NCBI RefSeq assembly: GCF_051622035.1
Contig: NC_135366.1
Coordinates: 9,269,001-9,333,000 of the forward strand
DNA from: Arctopsyche grandis
Taxonomy: Eukaryota > Arthropoda > Insecta > Trichoptera > Hydropsychidae
Direction of reading: 5' to 3'
Length of the DNA: 64,000 bases
Shown: positions 1-11,352 of the stretch, piece after piece
Layout: every line of letters begins with the position of its first letter
Numbering within the stretch: position 1 is the stretch's first letter
Program-made: the position numbers and the translations under genes
The notes under the pieces: model-generated
Databases searched by the model: none
What the model saw: the letters and a program-made list of their open reading frames with translations, nothing else
What the model was told of the DNA's origin: nothing

Positions 1-570
1 GAATTTACTTCTGATTTTATTGCAAGTTGTTAAAAATAACTTACCTATGCTAAAGAAATCAATGGTACTTAATTATACAAATTGACCGCAGAAAAAGTAT
101 ATATATGTACCTACTATGAATACATACGATGATGAATATATTATGTATATTTTATATTTGATAAATTTTATCAGGGATTGTGAACTTATTAAATTAGGAA
201 TTACAATAATGATCACATCTTATGTGTCATAGAATTTTTTATGTACTATATACTATGTAGGCCCTAGGTCTATTTAAATCTAGCTATTCAATGTAAATTG
301 TTTTATGTTTAATTAATTAATTGTAACCAGCAACTATCTCAGAAGTTAGCGTATAATACTTTCAACTGAGGGGTAATAAGTTTTATACCTGGTCCACTGG
401 TCCAGTCCTGCTGGCCAGACGTTTGGTATTTTTATTTTATTTCAGAGAACATGAACACTCGCCTTTACAAATCACTCCAAAGCGACTAATGCACTTTAAC
501 AGATACTAAAAATTCAATCAATACAGTCCAATATACAAGCAAGAGAGATGGGAAAAAGAAGCAAATTTTA

Positions 571-742
571 CAGGAATCGTTTCAATGAAAATCAGAAAAA
601 TTGGCAAACTCTGATAAGAAACGATCGACTTGGAGTCACAAACCAAGGTCTAGTCAGCATCGGGATTCTAGTGGGACTCGAGCCCTTGACCACTTTGATC
701 GAAAGCATAATATGCTAACCACTAGTCCACACCACTGGTTAT
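571..742 (-). mobile_element. tRNA-derived SINE, copy 1a
   Basis: Read on the minus strand it has a tRNA-like head with a B-box-like GGCTCGAGTCCC (673-684) and an A-box-like TGGACTAGTGGTTAGCAT, then a body shared with two other copies (GACTCCAAGTCGATCGTTTC). The head is not a foldable functional tRNA gene, hence SINE. Confidence 0.75.
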
Positions 743-756
743 ACATATATGTATAT

Positions 757-846
757 GTGACTCGGACTCAGGTCGATCATTTTCTAACATAATTTTCAAA
801 TTTATCTGATTTAATTGTTGAAACGGTTCCAAAAAATTGGCAACTT
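757..846 (+). mobile_element. SINE body fragment, inverted relative to copy 1a
   Basis: Matches the body of the SINE family (GACTCAGGTCGATCATTTTC ... GAAACGGTTCC ... TTGGCAAC) but in the opposite orientation to copy 1a, leaving about 15 bp between them. It lacks the tRNA-like head. Confidence 0.6.
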
Positions 847-847
847 A

Positions 848-1005
848 AGGTCTGACCGCACTATACGACACAACACGGCAAAGTTGATACAAAAGGCAAC
901 TCTGTCGGGTGACGCGTAGTGCGTTATATCTCATAGAATTTCATATAAACAATATTTGGTCGCACGCTGCCGTTCGTATCGCAGACGCATAGTGCGGTCA
1001 GACCT
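848..1005. mobile_element. Short MITE with 17-bp perfect inverted ends
   Basis: Left end AGGTCTGACCGCACTAT (848-864) is the exact reverse complement of 989-1005. Total 158 bp, no coding. Ends resemble PIF/Harbinger or ISL2EU elements, but I see no clean target duplication, so superfamily is unresolved. Confidence 0.75.
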
Positions 1006-1368
1006 GTATCCTCATTTATTTGTATATATGTAATTTCAATTATTTGTATATATGTAATTTCAAATTTATTTCGATTTTGTTGATATTAAAAATATGCTTA
1101 CCTACATTGTATGTACATACATATGTAGAATGTGTTTCTCAAGTTGATTGTTGATTGTACCAGTTTCTCCTTAGGTGGCACTATTGTATTGTATAGTAAT
1201 AAAATGTACAGTAAAATTAATTTAAATGAGCAACATTTACAATTTCATATGTATGTATATTAAGATTCTCCTATCTAAACTCTTTTTCTCAAGCATATTA
1301 TATTCAAATTGATTGATTAGGGAAATTTGAGATGCTGAAAACTCGAAAATCGCGAGAAATGGGTAAAG

Positions 1369-1545
1369 GTTGCCAATTTGTTGGAACCGTTTCATTGAAA
1401 ATCAAATAAATTGTCAAACTCTGATTGGAAACGATTGACCTGGAGTCACAAACCTAGGTCTGGCCAGCAGCAACTAGTGGGACTCGAACCCATGACCACT
1501 ATATTCGAAAGCATATATGCTAACCACGAGTCCACGCTGCTGGTA
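1369..1545 (-). mobile_element. tRNA-derived SINE, copy 2
   Basis: The best-preserved copy. On the minus strand: head start near GCTGCTGG (1536-1543), A-box-like TGGACTCGTGGTTA (1521-1534), B box GGTTCGAGTC (1481-1490), then the family body ending TTGGAACC..TTGGCAACC near 1369. Same orientation as copies 1a and 3. Confidence 0.8.
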
Positions 1546-2678
1546 TAGTCGATTATGGTAATTTTATTTATTATAAAGTTCGTTTGAATCAAAAAGATTC
1601 TATAGGAGATTTGCAAAAATCTAAAATTATACATACGAATAATAAAAATACTGTTCATATGTAAAATGTGACATTATACAGAGAACGAAATTGCCACATG
1701 CATGTCATTCATTGTTCCAAGAGCGAGATTTCTCACCGCGCGTTCCCGTAATAACCAACTCCCGTTTCACGAAATACTTATCGTTGAAATTTCGTGAAAT
1801 ATAAAGTGTCCACTTGACCAGCCTCTCGTACAACAACAATAGAAGATAATGTGTAACATTTGAGCTCGCTTAAGGACAAACGAGCGAGTCGATTGACTCG
1901 TCGTCTCATTGTCTTCTTTTTTCTCACATGTCGCCGGTACAGTTTGCTCTGCGGTAGTAAAATGATATGACCACATCCGATATACTGACCGCACCGAGAC
2001 AGTAAAACAATTACGTGACGATTTTCATTACGAAATGTTTCTCGTAGTTTGCATAAATTACGCAGGTTTACATATAATATTTAGATGTTGTTTTAGGGGA
2101 GAGCTAAAAATGTAGACACAGGTGTTGTGAGATCAGTGGACCTTATCACCGGGGGAACTCCGCTCAAATCTGATCGCATGTGAAACTTTTATGCGTTGTC
2201 CCCACACGGTTAAATAATTGCACTAACTGTTGCTCGTGTCACGCACTCGATACGTCGATTTATCATAATTGTCGGTAATTATGCAACGCCATAAATTCCC
2301 GTATTAAATATGCACGTGTGCTATGCTGAACGCAAATGCATAGGTTTGTATGAAATGAACGCAACTCTACAATATATTGTGACATACATATATACATACA
2401 TATATCTACAGTCGTATATATGTATGTAAATGTATGTATGTATGTACAACAACAAACTACTGAGCTAAACATCTACATACAACAATATACTTATTTATTT
2501 ATTTACATATTAGCCACAGTGACATTTCAGAATATACTAACGCGTCACTGTGACCAGACATACAAGCATAAAACAAACAATATGTATCTATGTATATAAT
2601 ATAAGAAAATTAGCGATGTTATAGATAATAAATTTTTGAAATTATATTCAAATAGTAGTGACTGTGGGTAGGACGGTT

Positions 2679-2899
2679 TTTGCTAATTTGATGGAGGAAC
2701 CGCTTAAACAATGAAATCAGATAAATTGGCAAACTTTGGTAGGAAACGATCGACTTGGAGTCACATATATCCAAGTCTGACAGGTGGCATTAAAGATAAT
2801 ACTCGGAATAAATCATTTTCAATCGCGGTCAGCTAGCGGGATCAAACCTGTTGACCTCTCGTTGCTTAGTATCAAGGCAACTACCGAGCCATGCTGCTG
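2679..2899 (-). mobile_element. tRNA-derived SINE, copy 3 (diverged, longer head-body junction)
   Basis: Shares the body (GACTCCAAGTCGATCGTTTC, ATTTATCTGATTTCATTG) with copies 1 and 2. The head has a B-box-like GGTTTGATCCC and a GGCTCGGTAGTTGCC A-box region, plus about 45 bp not present in the other copies. Confidence 0.65.
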
Positions 2900-3170
2900 A
2901 AATACCTGTGTATATGTAAATTTTACTTTAGTGAAGTCCAAACTGTGTTTTTTGTTCTATCCAGTGAATACCAAAAATATGAAAAATAATTCACAGCGAA
3001 ACAAGAAATGTGATGTCCAAAGTTTTGCAGTTCTGAGAAGAGGAGAATTCGAAAATATTACCGATGAATCGAAATATCAACCACATTACATATAAGTTGA
3101 ACGGCATTCATCATAGGTAAGTGCGTCATAGTTGATGCAACGTAGAGTGACATTCATTATGAATATAAGA

Positions 3171-3262
3171 TTTTTTTTTTCAATATGAAAAATATACATA
3201 GATTTACCATCATGTGTACATGATGGTAAATCTATGTATATTTTTCATATTGAAAAAAAAAA
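3171..3262. repeat. Perfect hairpin, 45-bp arms with 2-nt loop
   Basis: Arms 3171-3215 and 3218-3262 are exact reverse complements around a GT loop; the outer 10 bp are T(10)/A(10), the A run continuing to 3265. It could be a fold-back element, a small-RNA hairpin, or a library or assembly fold-back artefact. Confidence 0.9.
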
Positions 3263-3460
3263 AAAGCTGTATGCGCGGCAAAACAAAAATGGTAGTTAAC
3301 GTAGTGGAGTGAGTGATGACGATAAGATTGAAACGAAAATGACGTTGCTAGAAGTACGGATGAAATAAGTGCTGGAATGGTACCTGAGAGAATGTAAAAA
3401 GAAAGCTGCAAGGAAGGCAGGTGAATTTAATTAGAAAAATGTTTGGGGTAAAATGGATAA

Positions 3461-3709
3461 GGGCGAAAGCACACAGTGCGGAATGTGGTGTGTGGAACAT
3501 CGACAATTTCTCCTACATTTCATAAAACCGTTATCGATCACTGTCAAGCAAGGACACAATTTTACCGAACACATCCAGGGGGTCTTTTTTTGGACGCTGT
3601 GTACTGGGCATCCCATAAATTTATTCAAGGGATGCCCATTTTCTTCACACGTTTAAAAATATCTAAAAAAAAAACCACGTACCACGTCCCGCCGTGTGTG
3701 TTTTCGCCC
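3461..3709. mobile_element. PIF/Harbinger-type MITE, 249 bp
   Basis: Imperfect inverted ends GGGCGAAAGCACACAGTGCGG (3461-) and, from the right end, GGGCGAAAACACACACGGCGG, flanked by the 3-bp duplication TAA at 3458-3460 and 3710-3712. A TWA 3-bp duplication with G-rich ends is diagnostic of PIF/Harbinger. It has no transposase. A 10-bp-arm hairpin TGGGCATCCC/GGGATGCCCA (3605-3638) lies inside. Open frames across it have no known domain. Confidence 0.85.
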
Positions 3710-3939
3710 TAAGAGTTGCGCAAAACAGAGGCAAATTTAAGCGTTTTTTTTAGTTTCATCCAGCAGTAGATGGTAAATGGTTGTAAATTATGGCAACATG
3801 TAATTGGAAAACCAGTGGAGAAAGTTCATCGTATGATTGCATTTTTGTAATTTAGATTGTTTATGGTTTCAGACAAAACACATTCAGTGGACATACATGT
3901 GTTTTTGAAGTTGATGTATTGGTGATTAATTTTGCGTGT

Positions 3940-4215
3940 CTTGCGGTTTGAGAAGTGCCGGTGATGACGACTGAAAGGCCGCCGAAGACGTGAGAATAAG
4001 CCAATAAGTCGCGGCGAGAGAAAATGAAAAAAAAAAAACAAAAGCACGGCCTGGGGAGAAAGGATGACAAATAAGCCGCGGAGCGAGACCCACGGATTTT
4101 CCGGGCAGTTTTGGCCGCGGCACGACTATTTTGCCGGCCATAGCCACGATCGTGACTCGAAACGCTCGGATTCAGATGCTGTACGCTTTGTCGCCGGTTC
4201 CCATCACCGCGGAAA
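3940..4215. other. GC-rich block, possible conserved noncoding element
   Basis: Markedly GC-rich compared with the surroundings (GCCGCCGAAG, AAGCCGCGGAGCGAG, GTCGCCGGTTCCC), preceded by an A(12) run. Overlapping open frames on both strands show no recognisable domain. Regulatory role is a guess from composition. Confidence 0.25.
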
Positions 4216-4431
4216 CGACTCTTTTACACACAAAACTAAGCACGCGACTGTGACAAAAAATTAATGTACGAAAATACAAAAAGGAAAAAAAATAATACGT
4301 GATTGGTTCAACTGTCATCTGGAGAGTTTTCTTTAAGGTGGAATTGAAATCACGATTGAAAAGCTTTAACTGTTTATCGACATTTTCATTAGATATGTAT
4401 GTAAATATGTTTATATTTAAAAGTATAGATA

Positions 4432-5268
4432 TTATTTTATTTTATTTTATTTATTTGGAAAATTTACAGTTTACAGTTTATTAGATTGATAGTAAAAAAA
4501 ATATAATTATGTTAAGTAAACCATTAATAATTTTCACATATAGGTAAAAAAAGAAAAGCTCAAACATTTAAAATAAGAAACAAAAATGATAATAGAGTAA
4601 GATAGTTAAAGAAAACAAAAAAAGAAAAAAAATAGAAATAACAGTATAATAAAAATATCAGAATAATAAGAATAATAATATGATAAAAATTATGAAATAA
4701 TATAAAAAATATAATATATAACAAAAAACAAAAAGACAAAATAAATACATCAAAATAAAAATTCATAATCATAATCATAAACTTTCATTAAAATTAATCA
4801 TCGAAAAACAAATTTGCAATAATTACTCTAGCTTGTATAGCATTAATATTAAATAAGTCAAACATAGAAATTGTTAAGATTAGTGTGTTGACGGTGGAGC
4901 TTGCACGCCAGATGAATGAGCTTCTTCCATAATTAGAAAAAGTATTAGGTATGTAAAGGAGCTCATTACATCTAGTCATTCTATTTGGTACACGCAATGA
5001 TAGTCTGCTCAATAATTGAGGACAGTCAATCGAGCCGTTAAGGATGTTCAAAATTGTTGAGATGTCAGCTATCTCCCTTCTTTTGACAAGAGGAAGTAGA
5101 TGTTGACACCTACAAGCATCTTCATAGGAAGTATAGGTTAATCCAAAACGGCTACTGACGTACCTCAGGAATCTCTTCTGAATGCGCTCCAATCTGTCTC
5201 TTGCACCAGAGTAATCTGAGATATGCCGAATGTTGTCAATGTGGTCAAAGCAGAAAGCTTTTACATAT
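4432..5268 (-). mobile_element. Non-LTR retrotransposon 3' end with reverse-transcriptase C terminus
   Basis: The minus-strand frame ending at 4794 (open from about 5268 with no start codon) reads FDHIDNIRHISDYSGA..RLERIQKRFLRYVS...LVKRREIADISTILNILNGSIDCPQLL, the typical region after the RT domain of Jockey/CR1-like LINEs (ERIQ+RFLRY, RR...D....NG). An AT-rich 3' UTR follows, ending in an AAATAAATAAAATAAAATAAAATA tail (on the minus strand) at about 4456-4432. 5'-truncated, so a dead copy. Confidence 0.8.
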
Positions 5269-5330
5269 AAACTTAAATTTAAATTTATATTCTAAACCTT
5301 AGTGAGATTTTATATATGAAATTTACTAGG

Positions 5331-6035
5331 CAGTGGTGTAGTCGGGCCAGGTCGGGGCAGGTCGCCGCCCTGGCACTTATGTAAATTGTTTTATGAGTAA
5401 AATTAAAAAATGTATTTTGGCTGATATTAATAACACTTGAGACGAGAAGAATAAGAAGCGACTTAATCGAAGTCTTTAAAATATTAAATAATCATCATAA
5501 TTGTTCTATGTATATCAAAACGCATTACGTTCAATGATAACACTCATCTTAGAGGTCACACTCTCAGACTCAAAAAAGAACAATTGAATAAATTGATCAG
5601 AGATTCCTTCTTTTCAAACTAAAAAGACGTTTTGATGAAATTTATGGGCTTTTTTTATCTAAAAACACCCAAAACTTCAAAAGAAAACATTATTTAAACT
5701 ATTAACCATACGCACTTGAGGATAGATAAAATAAGGGAACTCGGCTTAAATAAATAGTCATCTCTAAATTTACATTTTAAAATTTTTTGACATACATACA
5801 TATGGTTTTGGCATTGTTAAAAGCAAATGTTGCTGTTAACACACAAACACGGGTTTGAAACAAAAAACATCATGATTTCAACAAGAATATTTTTTAATTA
5901 GCATTTGATTTTTTTTATAAATATTTGAACTACCAATATTAAAATACATTTTTTTTTTAATAATGAAAAAAGAGGGGGGGGGGTACAAAAAATAAACACC
6001 GCCTTGGTTATTTTTTATTCAGCACTACACCGCTG
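5331..6035. mobile_element. hAT-type MITE, 705 bp, carrying a LINE fragment
   Basis: Ends CAGTGGTGTAGTCGGGC (5331-) and, from the right, CAGCGGTGTAGTGC (6035-). Flanks TTACTAGG (5323-5330) and GTACTAGG (6036-6043) match at 7 of 8 positions, the hAT duplication length. Left end has GGTCGGGGCAGGTCG direct repeats; a poly-G run lies at about 5976-5985. A plus-strand relic of LINE RT (separate entry) lies inside. A fragment with the same end occurs at 59741-59813. Confidence 0.85.
5442..5622 (+). pseudogene. LINE reverse-transcriptase C-terminal fragment inside a hAT MITE
   Basis: Two plus-strand frames joined by a frameshift read TRRIRSDLIEVFKILN (from 5442) and, after it, FNDNTHLRGHTLRLKKEQLN...LIRDSFFSN (from about 5530). 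Both are hallmark stretches of the region after the RT domain in CR1/R1-like LINEs (RRIRGDLIEVFKIL; LRGH..KL; R..FFSNR). There are stops and no LINE 3' end, so it looks captured rather than independently inserted. Confidence 0.75.
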
Positions 6036-6043
6036 GTACTAGG

Positions 6044-9000
6044 GTAGTAATAAGTTAGTGCATGACAACAGCAACTAATATAATAAGTTAGTAGTGCAGA
6101 ATTTAAAGTTGAATAGAAATAGGAAAAACATATTATATGAAGGTGTTATTTATTATTATTACAATGGATGAAATTGGAAAAATAAAAAAATATTGACAGA
6201 TTCCTGGTAGGCCTAATACAACACCTCCATATGAAATAGTTAAGAATAGTTTCTTTATTTGTAATTGTTAATTACCAATAAAAAAATGATTAGTAATTAG
6301 TTTTTTTATTTACATTATTAAATTATTGTTGTTATGAATTAGCTATTGAGCTACTACTTCTTAAAATAAATAAATATTAATTTGATAATTTTCGATTATT
6401 CCTATTCGGGTAAAATTATATTATTATATGTAATTAGAATTTATATACATACATATACGACTGGTTAATATATGTATGTACATACCTACATACATTTGAT
6501 TAATCTAAGAGTGTAATACTAATGAACAATGAAATGACGAACATGCGTTGTGACTAATTCTAGTTATTTGTTATTCAATTAATTCTAGATCATATAAATA
6601 TGTAAACCTTTGTATTATTTTTTTTTATTTTGATAAATAGCAATTCATTGTTTTGCTTATTCTCACGATTCCATACGAATGAAAGTAATTTTTCGTTTTC
6701 AACGTTTTTATTTTATAAAAAATAATAATTTTTAATTTAAAAAAAATCCTGAATTTATATATATTTATACATGGATAATCCGGAACCCAATACTTTTATC
6801 AACATTTTAAATTTGAATTGAATGATCGTATTTAAATTTCTAAATTATGAATTTGCGTAAAGCTTTCAAATAATTAACATATCTTTTGTCCATAAATGCA
6901 TACTTTCTATCTCTTTAGAAATGATTATAAAACAGTGTAAACCGTAAGAACTGAAAATAATAGTTGGATATATTTTGATGTAGATATGTATAATAAAATC
7001 TCAACGAACGGAGTTCAAAAAATAAATTAACAATGTATGTACATCGGTCGATAAGACGATAATAACACGTATCGTGCTGGAATCGGTCCATTGTAAACAG
7101 GTAGATACATCAAATTACTGTAAATCGATAATATTTGTTACGTGAAATTATCTAGTTTATTTCGACGATAAATAAAATATCATAAAACGAATTCAGCCCA
7201 AATAATTACGTGTGTCGAATCACCATTGATGCTGATTCATCAAGCTAAATGATCTTTCACGTCTACGATCCCACCTATACACGGACAATATTTATTATTG
7301 AATATCATCAATAAAAATTCAATCATTTTATTCTCCCAGTCGCGTCGCTACCAACTACGAATTAGTATTCAATTTCGACACAGAAAAAAAACACAACACG
7401 AATATAAGAACAATGTGATATTAATTGTCGTTTATAATAATTTAAATTTAGTTTTTATACACATTGAAAGAAAATATATTAAAATGAAATGAACAATGGC
7501 GAGTCATTACAACGGAGGAAAAAATATATCGATTGAATTAAAATAACTAAAAATGCACACTTTCGACCATTCGTTTGTTTTACGAAAATTATGAAATACT
7601 CATCTCGTGAGATGATAATGGTTAAAGCGAGTCGTTAAATTTTATTGCGCTTAATTATTTGTTTTGTAAATATGATTTTATAGCGACGGTGATAATGGGG
7701 CGCCACGGGTTGTTACTGTAAATCAGGTGTCAGCTCAAATGTAAATTTGTTCCGATGCGTAAGAGAAAAATCATGTTTTTTCCATCGTTATTATCGATAA
7801 ATATATTGCTTTATTGAGCTTTTAAATAATGCGCGTTTCATTAAACGGCACGTGCCCAAACGACTTCTTTTCCCCATTTGATTTTTAGTTTTTATGTGGA
7901 AGACACTGTTATGATGTGATCATTTTAATTTGATTGCATTTAAGCATGCATTATATTTAATTTTACGATAGAATATACCAAATATTCTCTACTCATAATA
8001 GAATCACTTTTATTATTCTGAATAAATAAAATTTATTTTTATTGTTAATTCGTCGTACTTATTGCAACACACGTGTTTCCTAAAATGCTTACAACGTGTT
8101 TTAAATAAATATTGATTTAATTTAATAAAATATCAAACTTGTTTGAGATCCTGTGCTGTACAGATAGATGTATGTATGTACGTAAGATATATGAAATCCT
8201 TGACAAACATATCAAACTATTTCAATTTGCAAACACATCCACTTATCCGAACGTACACTTTTATATATTTTTTGTACCATGTTGTACCTTTCTTAGAATC
8301 CATTTATTTTCACCAAGAAAAAAATCCAGATTTGGTTTTGAGTACCCTTTGAGAGATTAAAACACCGCTTCTGTGTAAATTAGTTTTAGGATAAACCATC
8401 CCATACTAACGGTAAAACCTCGAGATTAGGCACATCAAAAAAATATTTACCCAATAATTTACAAAGTAAATATTTCTAAAATATACCTGAACGTATAAAA
8501 AAGAATGTACATAAATTACGCCGCTGTGAAGTCCAGTAAAAATTCTTATAATAATACAAATGTACATAAATAACTGTTGCATTTTTTCTAATAGCAACAT
8601 TCTACATAAGTGTGGAATCAAATCAAAACCAAGGTGGGATAGCTTTATATAAAAAGCTTGCTTGCAAGTTACATACAATGATACAATGCACATATGTCTT
8701 TAAATAATCGTTTTACATAAATATGCATACTATAGTACTAGTGATTTAAAAACATGCCATTCAACAATGGATTGTAATAGATAAATAAGGTCGCTGATGA
8801 TGAGATTGATATCAGCTTTCGTGTCATAGAGTCGGTACAATGAATGGTACCTGTTGCACGCGGAGTGCAAGCAACGTGCACGTCATAGCACACCGGTGCA
8901 CCACATTGTCGAGGCTTCGATGGAAACGATTAGGAAAGCTGTTAGAGCGTAGAAGCACACGACATAGGAAGCAGGAAATCGCATTGGAATGTGGCACCAG

Positions 9001-9264
9001 ATCAGGCGTCACTTCAGATTTGCATGAAATATTTTATAACTAAAACAAAATTTTAATATCGTACTTACGAATATTTGACAATTTACAATTTTATGTAAAT
9101 AATTAGATAAAGATAGATATACAAAATCTGTAAAAATACAAAATGAACTTATAATTCAATGTGTATTACAAATACATATATACACTGCAATTTTTAAAAA
9201 TCTTTTTTGACTTTTACAATTACTTTTAAATAATTTTTGGCTTCATTAGATATAGTCATCCTAA
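6044..9264. other. AT-rich intergenic DNA, nothing recognised
   Basis: Over 3 kb of AT-rich sequence with scattered ATACATACATATGTATG-type motifs (6448-6495, 8166-8180). A moderately GC-rich patch at 8824-9010 has overlapping sense and antisense frames but no domain. No RNA gene recognised. Confidence 0.6.
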
Positions 9265-9435
9265 CAGCGGACCAGCCTCCGACCATCCAACTCCAAAAAT
9301 CATAATAAGTTGTTTATGCTTTTTTTTAAATTTAGTAAAATATCTTTGTAAGTCTTAAGGGGAATCTATAGGGGAGGGGGGGGGGGGGGGGCAAAATCAA
9401 ATTGAACCCGGGGCAATCCAACTGATCCGCCACTG
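9265..9435. mobile_element. Possible hAT MITE relic
   Basis: The right end read inward is CAGTGGCGGATCAG (9435-9422); the left CAGCGGACCAG (9265-) matches with a 3-bp gap. No target duplication is visible. A G-rich run (about 9366-9391) lies inside. Weak call. Confidence 0.35.
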
Positions 9436-9549
9436 TGTAGGTACATATAAGACATTCCAACCTACAAAATGTGAAATAACGGCAATTTTTTTCTAGTTCT
9501 TTTTGAATTATTATTTTGTACTACATAGTACCTACTTTTAGATAGGTGC

Positions 9550-9784
9550 TCAGACTTTTCCGTGCAGGATGACATATATTTTCACATATGCGATCTTTCC
9601 GTGCCTGCACTGGCTATTCGGGACAATGATTTTTCCATACATGATTTTCGTGGACATCGATTAATAACTGAGTAAGTAGAAAGTTGAACAATCCAAACAT
9701 TTACTTTTTTTTAAATATAGATAATATTAACAATAATGCCTGGAATAATCAATATTTGCAAAAATCATACACGGAAAAATCTGA
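9550..9784. repeat. Inverted-repeat element, about 235 bp
   Basis: Left TCAGACTTTTCCGTGCAGGA and right end read inward TCAGATTTTTCCGTGTATGA form imperfect inverted ends; further TTTTCCATACATGATTTTCG copies lie inside. Probably a MITE; no target duplication resolved. Confidence 0.55.
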
Positions 9785-10519
9785 CCGGAAATTTTCGGCT
9801 ATCTTGGTTCAATTTAATTGGGCCAAAAAAAAATTCTAAATGTCTCCAAATGATTCGTTTCGTTAGAAGCTACTTCAGTTGTAGTCATCTTTTCTAAAAT
9901 AGTAATTTCATTTTCACATCTCAAAAAAAAAAAAAAAAAAACTTTCTTAAATATATTCATCAACGACATCATATTCTTAAGACGCGCACCTACTATTTAT
10001 ATAGCAATGTCGCTTTTCGAAAAACATACACACAACAAAGAGAAGTCATTTGGGGGCTGAATTTCAAGGAATCCAAACGTCATGATAAGAGCGAATTTAT
10101 CTTTGCGGTTAATTAAACACGAGTGCATTGAAATTTCGTTTTTTCTTTTAACATTAGCCGACTATAATCTAGAGCGGGCTGCTAAAAAAAGAAAAAAATA
10201 GAGAGAGAGAGAGACAAAACAACAGGAAAAAAGAAACGTCGCAGTCGCAGTTGACAAATGCCTCCGATTAATACACTTCTTTTATAAAAGGAACTCACCT
10301 TATTTTCGCGTCGCGAGAGGGCCTTCGTGCCTCTTTGGAAAACCATAAAACGAACATTGCACTGACGATATATTCACGTCAAAAAACCGACGACGACGTG
10401 ACACTTTGGCCAAAATGGCGTCCGGCACTATTGGCGCGAAAATACACACATCTACAAATACGTATGTACATATAATACAAGGCAAAGGTAAATATTAAAA
10501 AAAAATGGAGGCGTGTGCG

Positions 10520-10780
10520 CCGATTTATTTTTTCGTCGCTGCGAGTGTCGCAGCGCCGCATTGTCATTCAAATGGTCGAGTTGGAAATTTTAACGTCACG
10601 TCCGAGCGTGGCCGGCAGGTGAATATTAACGAGCGGCTGAATATTCATGACAAAATGGCCGAATGAGGCGATAATTACACGCGTCCGCGATGTTTGACTT
10701 ATTTATGCGCGGCACAGTTCGAGAGCGACTGACTCACGCGGCGGCGAACTCTTCGTCTGCCTGTCCATCCTGCTGTGTGT
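10520..10780. promoter_or_regulatory. GC-rich block, candidate enhancer
   Basis: Sequence complexity and GC rise sharply. It holds a Sox-type CATTGT (10559-10564), several AATATTAAC/GATAATTAC homeodomain-like cores and TTTATGCGCGG. Not coding: no frame with a domain. Function inferred only. Confidence 0.3.
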
Positions 10781-10910
10781 ACGAAAAAAAACTTGTTGAT
10801 AATACGAATACAATCACGAATAATACGTGAGCCTTCAAAAAATAAATCACTAAAAAATTTACTTGGAAAAGTTAAGAAAATTTAACACCAAATCAATATA
10901 TTATACAGGC

Positions 10911-10998
10911 TTTCCACCTCAAATTCAATATTTTCCATTTCAAATTCAATATTTTCCATTTCAAATTCAGTATTTTCCATTTTAAATTAAATATTTTG
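10911..10998. repeat. 21-bp tandem repeat, about four units
   Basis: Unit CAAATTCAATATTTTCCATTT repeated at 10920, 10941 and 10962 with a partial unit before and a decayed one after. Confidence 0.9.
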
Positions 10999-11352
10999 AT
11001 CTTGTATGATCTCCAACAAATTTAATCTGATCGATGGGTCTGCAAGCAAATTCCTAACAAAACATATAATCTTAGAACATACATACTTCTTCAATTGGAT
11101 TCATCGTTGGTGAGTATGGAGGTAAGATAATTAAAAAATGGTTTGTATGTTCAACTAGCTCACGCACTTCTGTAATACTTTTTCAAGAATATTTTCTTCT
11201 AATTTCTGCAACAATATTTCAAGAAAGTCGCAAAAACTATTGGAATTACCTGTGGAGTGCTTCATGATTTCATGCTACACAATTAGGATAGGTAACGAAA
11301 AATGTCCTGAAACATTGATTTTTCATTTACGCTCGTAATCGTAAGTCTGGGG

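Noticed and set aside
1450..1545. Possible tRNA gene with B box
   Set aside because: Acceptor and anticodon stems do not form and the same head with a common body occurs in neighbouring copies, so it is a SINE.
3826..4264. Overlapping short frames around the GC-rich block at 4 kb
   Set aside because: Three phases on one strand and one on the other are all open; none has a domain.
4560..4778. 72-codon Phe/Ile/Leu-rich minus frame resembling a membrane protein
   Set aside because: It translates the T-rich 3' UTR of a LINE on that strand.
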